Shown one piece after another: positions 6,476 to 9,417 of a DNA stretch of 9,417 bases (the first letter of the stretch is position 1; the number at the start of each line of letters is the position of its first letter). The notes below the pieces were generated by a model. That model was not told the origin of the DNA, ran no database searches, and worked only from the letters and a program-made list of their open reading frames with translations. The DNA lies in contig JAFCCX010000021.1 of assembly GCA_017609995.1 (NCBI GenBank), forward strand, positions 1 to 9,417. The letters are read 5' to 3'. The stretch comes from Candidatus Pacearchaeota archaeon. GTDB lineage: Archaea; Nanobdellota; Nanobdellia; UBA10117; JABICX01. A program made the translations under genes and the position numbers.

Positions 6476-6487
6476 GCTTTAAAAAGC
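6476..6487. promoter_or_regulatory. Bidirectional TATA box between the broken gene and eL21
   Basis: GCTTTAAAAAGC is nearly symmetric. Its centre (6481.5) lies about 26 bp from the eL21 ATG at 6507 on the plus strand and about 26 bp from the minus-strand ATG at 6456. One TATA element could therefore serve two leaderless transcripts. The plus-strand use is well supported by the ribosomal protein gene; the minus-strand use depends on the broken gene being real. Confidence 0.65.
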
Positions 6488-6506
6488 CTTTTTTCTAAGC
6501 ATATTC

Positions 6507-6803
6507 ATGACAACAAGACAAGGACGATTCAGAAAAAATACACGGCATAAGCTCCAAAAACGAGCTCGTGACAGAGGCAAGGTTAGTATAACTAAGCAAC
6601 TTCAGGAGTTCAAAATCGGAGATAAAGTTCGTGTTATGCATGAACCTGCAGTTCACAAAGGCATGCCACATCCACATTTCAAAAACTCTGTTGGTAGTGT
6701 TGTGAGAAAGCAAGGTGATTGTTATGTCGTTTCCTTGAAAGACAAAAATATGAAAAAGGAAGTAATTTCCGCACCAGTTCATTTGGTGTTAATGGGTGAA
6801 TAA
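6507..6803 (+). CDS. rpl21e: 50S ribosomal protein eL21 (L21e)
   Basis: The 98-residue protein is a full-length archaeal/eukaryotic-type large-subunit protein. It has the basic start GRFRKNTRHKLQKRARDRGK, then SITKQLQEFKIGDKV (about 27-41), the diagnostic EPAVHKGMPHPHF (about 46-58), and the SH3-like barrel region GSVVRKQGDCYVV. It ends with PVHL. It binds 23S rRNA near the 5S rRNA region in known ribosomes. The ATG fits a leaderless start from the TATA box at 6478-6485. It heads the eL21-rpo4-DUF655 operon, a gene order found in many archaea. Its last four codons (ATG GGT GAA TAA) also supply the ribosome-binding sequence of the next gene. Confidence 0.97.
   Translation: MTTRQGRFRKNTRHKLQKRARDRGKVSITKQLQEFKIGDKVRVMHEPAVHKGMPHPHFKNSVGSVVRKQGDCYVVSLKDKNMKKEVISAPVHLVLMGE
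6795..6799 (+). promoter_or_regulatory. Shine-Dalgarno of rpo4 inside the eL21 3' end
   Basis: GGTGA, complementary to the archaeal 16S 3' end, lies 6 nt before the rpo4 ATG and within the last eL21 codons. The 9-mer ATGGGTGAA occurs twice here, at 6792-6800 as the eL21 end and at 6806-6814 as the rpo4 start. Confidence 0.65.
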
Positions 6804-6805
6804 AG

Positions 6806-7153
6806 ATGGGTGAACTTGAAATCAAAAAGAAAGATTCAATAACAACTGCGATGCTAGCAGACATGCTCAAAGGCTTAGAAAAGAAACAGAAAGAGCTTAG
6901 TCCGATTCAGCAAAGGGTAAAGGATCATTCAATCAAGTTTAGCAAACTTAATAAAGCTGAGGAGCTTAAGTTAGCTCAAGACATCGCTGGTCTAGCAATT
7001 CCGCGACTGGACGATGAATACATAGCACTTATTGTCAACCTATTACCAAAAAACATCAATGAACTACGGATGATATTCGCAGGTTCAAAGGTCAATTTAG
7101 CACCAGAGAACTTTGAGAAGATAATGGATGTGCTGAAAAACTATGCAAAGTAG
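6806..7153 (+). CDS. rpo4: DNA-directed RNA polymerase subunit Rpo4 (RpoF, Rpb4-like)
   Basis: Rpo4 forms the polymerase stalk with Rpo7 and acts in initiation and termination. The 115 residues are all-alpha and fit the family in length and pattern. An N-terminal segment (about 10-40: ITTAMLADMLKGLEKKQKE) is followed by LNKAEELKLAQDIAGLAIPRLDDEYIALIVNLLPKNINELR and the C-terminal HRDC-like helices (about 62-115), including the L.P.NINELR.IFAG segment. Position between eL21 and DUF655 independently supports the assignment. The start lies 2 bp after the eL21 stop, with GGTGA 6 nt upstream. Stop is TAG. Confidence 0.93.
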   Translation: MGELEIKKKDSITTAMLADMLKGLEKKQKELSPIQQRVKDHSIKFSKLNKAEELKLAQDIAGLAIPRLDDEYIALIVNLLPKNINELRMIFAGSKVNLAPENFEKIMDVLKNYAK

Positions 7154-7160
7154 GATAGCA

Positions 7161-7164
7161 GGAG
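7161..7164 (+). promoter_or_regulatory. Shine-Dalgarno of the DUF655 gene
   Basis: GGAG lies 9 nt before the ATG at 7174, in the 20-bp gap after rpo4. It fixes the DUF655 start and fits an internal operon cistron. Confidence 0.6.
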
Positions 7165-7173
7165 AAAAAGAAA

Positions 7174-7734
7174 ATGCAAAGAAGAGTGAAAGAGGAGTGG
7201 GCAATCGTATTAGATTTCCTGAAACATGGCTATCCGGAGGATTCTCGGCCGTTCCATCAGAAGGAACCAATTGTACAAGCACTTGGTAAAGATCATTTTG
7301 TTCTTTTAGAGCTAGTTCCAAATTCAGATATAGAGATAAAACCAAATGACTTAGTCTATATTGGAGATGGCGAAAGAAAGGAAATTAAATACATCAAAGG
7401 TATACTTAATCTTAGTAAGCTAACTCAAACAGCTAAAAATGAGATTCCATACATCATTGAAAAAATGGTTGGTGAAAAAGAAGAACACTTAGTTGAGTTC
7501 TTTAATATAGCAGGACCAATCTCACTTAGAGCTCATAGTTTAGAGTTACTTCCAAGTATCGGAAAAAGACACGCAAAAGAACTGTTAGAAGCTAGAACAG
7601 AAAGACCTTTTGTAAGTTTTGAAGATATTAAGAAGAGAGTAAGCTCTGTCCCAGATCCAAAGAAACTTGTAATTCAAAGAATTATGGTTGAACTGGATGA
7701 AGGAGACAGATACAAGTTATTTGTAAGGGTTTAA
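7174..7734 (+). CDS. DUF655 family HhH protein
   Basis: DUF655 proteins are conserved in archaea and presumed to bind nucleic acids, but have no firmly known role. The 186 residues show an N-terminal part (EEWAIVLDFLKHGYPEDSRP, about 7-26), an OB-like beta region (HFVLLELVPNSDIEIKPNDLVYIG, about 41-64) and a helix-hairpin-helix, LLPSIGKRHAKELLEAR (about 125-141), ending with VIQRIMVEL...YKLFVRV. The eL21-rpo4-DUF655 order is typical; the family is often followed by the rRNA dimethyltransferase gene ksgA/rsmA. Here a different methyltransferase lies on the opposite strand, so the usual cluster is cut short. Its last 18 bp overlap the end of that convergent gene. Confidence 0.93.
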   Translation: MQRRVKEEWAIVLDFLKHGYPEDSRPFHQKEPIVQALGKDHFVLLELVPNSDIEIKPNDLVYIGDGERKEIKYIKGILNLSKLTQTAKNEIPYIIEKMVGEKEEHLVEFFNIAGPISLRAHSLELLPSIGKRHAKELLEARTERPFVSFEDIKKRVSSVPDPKKLVIQRIMVELDEGDRYKLFVRV

Positions 7735-8199
7735 TATAAACCCAACATCTTCTCCGCATTGCTTTTTTTCAATTATTTCAAAATGTTTTTCTAAAATTGG
7801 TTTTATTTTTGATTCAAAAGCTTTGAGAAAAGTACAGATAACAAAACCATCTGATTTTGATACTCTTTTGATTTCTTCTATTGCTCTTTCAAGATTTCTA
7901 CAATTCATCAGAACTGAAAAAGATAAAACTACATCAAAAATTTCATCTTTGAAAGGCATATCTTCAACATCAGAATGAACTCCTTCTCCTCTAATCTTAA
8001 GCATTTCTTGAGAACTGTCAACACCAACCATTTCTTCTCCAAGAAATTCAGAAAGTAGACCTGTTCCGCAACCATGATCGAGAATTTTTCCTTTTAGTTT
8101 GATTCCATCAAGCATAATTTTGTATTTTTCAAACTGCGTATCTCGATATCGAGAGTTATAAACTTGCGCAGTTTTGTTATAATCTTCTATTTTACTCAT
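7717..8199 (-). CDS. Small class I SAM-dependent methyltransferase
   Basis: The 160 residues form a compact Rossmann methyltransferase of the Methyltransf_11/UbiE-like type. Motif I is ILDHGCGTGLLSEFL (about 39-53), the acidic end of beta 2 is D61 (VGVDSSQEML), and the DxPF motif with the beta-4 region is DMPFKDEIFDVVLSFSVLM (about 80-98). RAIEEIKRVSKSDGFVI is the helix before beta 5. The opening (YNKTAQVYNSRYRDTQFEKY) is typical of the subfamily. It is shorter than the usual 200-250 residues and ends soon after FEIIEKKQCGEDVGFI, so the substrate-binding C-terminal part is reduced. The substrate cannot be told from sequence. A TATA-like box centred 26 bp upstream fits the ATG at 8199. It is not KsgA: the NPPY-type motif is absent. 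Confidence 0.88.
   Translation of the reverse strand: MSKIEDYNKTAQVYNSRYRDTQFEKYKIMLDGIKLKGKILDHGCGTGLLSEFLGEEMVGVDSSQEMLKIRGEGVHSDVEDMPFKDEIFDVVLSFSVLMNCRNLERAIEEIKRVSKSDGFVICTFLKAFESKIKPILEKHFEIIEKKQCGEDVGFILNPYK
7763..7769 (+). terminator. Possible T-tract terminator after DUF655
   Basis: A run of seven T on the plus strand lies about 30 bp past the DUF655 stop and is followed by another T-rich stretch. Archaeal termination often uses such tracts. It lies inside the convergent methyltransferase gene, so it also encodes Lys codons on the other strand and may be incidental. Confidence 0.3.
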
Positions 8200-8220
8200 A
8201 AAAATATAAAGAAAGAAAGA

Positions 8221-8228
8221 AATTTAAG
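8221..8228 (-). promoter_or_regulatory. TATA-like box of the methyltransferase gene
   Basis: On the minus strand GGCTTAAATTTC contains CTTAAATT centred about 26 bp before the ATG at 8199, predicting a leaderless transcript. It lies within 10 bp of the stop of the upstream aldolase gene. The methyltransferase could therefore be transcribed alone or by readthrough from the aldolase gene. Confidence 0.45.
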
Positions 8229-8230
8229 CC

Positions 8231-9100
8231 TTATTTATTGGCTGTAAGATCAAACATTTGTCGATATTCCGGTACTGTATCTCTTTCAAAGGCTTCAACA
8301 CCACTTACAACTTGTGAATGCGCAGTTAATCCTAACATATCGTCAAGTACATTTGGAGGAACAGTTAGTATTTCAGCTCCTTCAATAGCGCTTTCAACAG
8401 CTTCGCGAGCATTTCTTAAACTTGCAGCAAGAGTAAGTGTTTTTGTATTTAGTAGAGCTGCACTAGTTTGTCCAGTAAGATCTACTCCGCTACGAATTCT
8501 TACTCCTTCGTCAGGTACATCAATATAAACTACTCGGCCATCTGTTCTCCCCTCTTCTCTCCAACCATCTGCAGGGAACCAAGATGTTTTGTGGTATCTT
8601 TTACCAAGTTCAGCATTAGCGGGGTCATTTATTTTTCCCCAACCCATTTGTTCACGAATACGATCATTAACTCTGCCTGAAAAAGTACTAACACAATATG
8701 CACCAGCTTTAGCCATAAGCAATGCTTGACCTGGTGAGAAAATAAGTGTAGCATTTACCCTTAATCTGTCAGCTGAAAGCTCACGTGTAGCATATAGCCC
8801 TTCTTCTGTTCCTGGAATTTTAATTAGCAAGTTATCAGAATAATCTCTAAATAACTCATCTATTTTTCTACCTTCTGCAATCATGCCATGTCTATCTGTA
8901 GAAACTACTTCAACACTAACATCTCCTCCTGGAACAGAATTAAAAATACTCCAAATGTATTTTTCCATTTGCCGTGCATTACTTACTCCAGCAACTTTTT
9001 TAATTAAGGACGGATTTGTTGTAACACCATCTATAACACCCATTTTAGAAAATCTTCTGATTTCACTAAGATCTGCTGTATCAAGAAATATATCTACCAT
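8231..9100 (-). CDS. Transaldolase-family aldolase (TalC/FSA-like) with insertion
   Basis: The core is a class I aldolase barrel. It shows FLDTAD (5-10), GVTTNPSLI (25-33), the Schiff-base lysine K94 in LLIKIPGTEEGL (91-102), VNATLIFSPGQALLMAKAGA (115-134), STFSGRVNDR (138-147), AASLRNAREAVES (225-237) and GAEILTVPPNVL (241-252). The family either transfers dihydroxyacetone units between sugar phosphates or performs fructose-6-phosphate-type aldol reactions. Which reaction this enzyme catalyses is not decidable here. It would connect pentose phosphates to glycolysis. At 289 residues it is about 70 longer than compact TalC/FSA enzymes (about 215). Most of the excess lies between about 150 and 220, and some at the C-terminal end. 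The ATG lies 4-7 bp from a start predicted from the shared TATA box at 9126-9136; no Shine-Dalgarno sequence is seen. Confidence 0.88.
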   Translation of the reverse strand: MVDIFLDTADLSEIRRFSKMGVIDGVTTNPSLIKKVAGVSNARQMEKYIWSIFNSVPGGDVSVEVVSTDRHGMIAEGRKIDELFRDYSDNLLIKIPGTEEGLYATRELSADRLRVNATLIFSPGQALLMAKAGAYCVSTFSGRVNDRIREQMGWGKINDPANAELGKRYHKTSWFPADGWREEGRTDGRVVYIDVPDEGVRIRSGVDLTGQTSAALLNTKTLTLAASLRNAREAVESAIEGAEILTVPPNVLDDMLGLTAHSQVVSGVEAFERDTVPEYRQMFDLTANK

Positions 9101-9102
9101 TT

Positions 9103-9116
9103 TAATCAGTAATCAG
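9103..9116. repeat. Tandem 7-bp direct repeat before the aldolase gene
   Basis: TAATCAG occurs twice head-to-tail, between the aldolase start codon and its TATA box, that is, at the predicted transcript start. It might be a regulator site or simply chance in AT-rich DNA. Confidence 0.35.
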
Positions 9117-9125
9117 CTGCTAGGG

Positions 9126-9136
9126 AAATATTTAAA
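9126..9136. promoter_or_regulatory. Bidirectional TATA region between aldolase and PIN genes
   Basis: AAATATTTAAA holds TTTAAA (9131-9136), centred about 26 bp before the plus-strand PIN ATG at 9160. It also holds the self-complementary AAATATTT (9126-9133), centred about 29 bp before the minus-strand aldolase ATG at 9100. Divergent leaderless or near-leaderless transcripts are predicted. The plus-strand fit is exact; the minus-strand fit is a few bases loose. Confidence 0.55.
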
Positions 9137-9159
9137 GATTTGTGGGTTTTAGTAAAACT

Positions 9160-9417
9160 ATGAAAGTGATGCTCGATACTAACTGTTTGGTATATGCAGC
9201 TAACAAAAAGATTGACTTAGTCAGCAACATCAAGAAAGAGTATGGGCAATCAACTGAGATTGTTGTTCCTAATTTAGTTATCAAAAAACTAAAAAAACTA
9301 AGTGAATCTGCTAAGAAAGGTTCAGATAAGAGGGCTGCAAAACTGGCTTTGCAGATCATCAAGTTCTCAGGCCTTAAGACTATTCGCTTAGAAAAAGGGC
9401 ACGCGGACACTAAAATA
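9160..9417 (+). CDS. PIN-domain protein, Fcf1-like (3'-truncated by window edge)
   Basis: Eighty-six residues are visible, open to the edge. MKVMLDTNCLVYA is the PIN opening with the first catalytic Asp (D6) and the Asn after it. EIVVPNLVIKKLKKLSESAKKGSDKRAAKLALQII matches the archaeal Fcf1/VapC-like pattern in which a strand leads into a helix, followed by a Lys-rich loop. GHADTKI holds a later acidic residue (D83). PIN proteins are metal-dependent ribonucleases; Fcf1-like members act in rRNA processing or in toxin-antitoxin pairs. No antitoxin gene precedes it, favouring the housekeeping type. The Glu usual in the V-x-E-L-KKL segment is Lys here (K43), so activity is uncertain. The ATG at 9160 is a leaderless fit to the TATA box at 9131-9136. 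Confidence 0.82.
   Translation, partial: MKVMLDTNCLVYAANKKIDLVSNIKKEYGQSTEIVVPNLVIKKLKKLSESAKKGSDKRAAKLALQIIKFSGLKTIRLEKGHADTKI

Noticed and set aside
8205..8220. GAAA tandem repeat upstream of the methyltransferase
   Set aside because: It has only about three short units and is likely ordinary AT-rich spacer between two minus-strand genes.
8238..9152. Plus-strand frames opposite the aldolase
   Set aside because: They are Ser/Thr-rich shadows of a gene with clear catalytic motifs on the other strand.
9132..9410. Minus-strand 92-codon frame at the right edge
   Set aside because: It is the shadow of the PIN-domain gene, which has the D6 motif and a well-placed TATA box.
1..9417. Genome-wide UGA-to-Gly genetic code as in some CPR bacteria
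   Set aside because: Only one internal TGA occurs among all the genes here, TGA is used as the stop at 4083-4085, and the genes are archaeal.
1..9417. tRNA, rRNA, SRP RNA, CRISPR array or insertion sequence
   Set aside because: The gaps are too short, and I see no cloverleaf, no spaced repeats, no transposase motifs and no terminal inverted repeats.

Overview
The window reads as a stretch of an AT-rich archaeal genome. The archaeal assignment is firm: it carries ribosomal protein eL21 (L21e), the Rpo4/RpoF RNA polymerase subunit and a DUF655 protein in their usual order, SRP54 and FtsY of archaeal type, and TATA boxes about 26 bp upstream of start codons. Short intergenic gaps, a surface protein rich in N-glycosylation sequons and the divergent sequences suggest a small-genome lineage such as DPANN (Woesearchaeota/Pacearchaeota-like). 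That finer placement is inference.

Layout, left to right. Bases 2-1012: the 3' part of ftsY, whose start lies outside the window. Bases 1062-4085: a very large membrane-anchored protein of unknown function, with a cytosolic head, one membrane segment, about 720 outward-facing residues with about 22 N-x-S/T sequons, a second membrane segment and a short tail. Bases 4094-4620: a small regulatory unit with two matching palindromes bracketing a TATA box, then a 49-residue Gly/Arg-rich DUF5320-like protein (4164-4313) and a DUF134 helix-turn-helix protein. Bases 4645-6006: srp54, interrupted by one in-frame TGA exactly where the M-domain finger loop normally has a conserved glycine. Bases 6012-6293: a small two-helix membrane protein. 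Bases 6290-6456 on the minus strand: a frameshifted small gene that shares one TATA box with the divergent eL21 gene. Bases 6507-7734: eL21, rpo4 and DUF655, an information-processing operon. Bases 7717-9100 on the minus strand: a small SAM methyltransferase and a transaldolase-family aldolase with an unusual insertion. Bases 9160-9417: the 5' part of a PIN-domain gene running off the right edge.

How the genes relate. ftsY and srp54 encode the two GTPases of co-translational membrane targeting. The large surface protein between them, and the DUF5320/DUF134 pair, look like insertions into an ancestral SRP neighbourhood; the surface protein is itself a likely client of the pathway. The eL21-rpo4-DUF655 operon couples translation and transcription functions.

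Promoter logic is unusually readable. For srp54, eL21, the methyltransferase, the PIN gene, the surface protein and the minus-strand broken gene, a TATA-like box is centred close to 26 bp before the ATG, implying leaderless mRNAs. Genes inside operons (rpo4, DUF655) and the DUF5320 gene instead have Shine-Dalgarno sequences.

The most notable items are the TGA in srp54, the paired operators around the DUF5320/DUF134 promoter, two bidirectional TATA boxes, the frameshifted divergent gene, and the glycosylation-rich orphan surface protein. The TGA and the frameshift lie within about 0.7 kb of each other, so a local consensus error must be excluded before biology is claimed.
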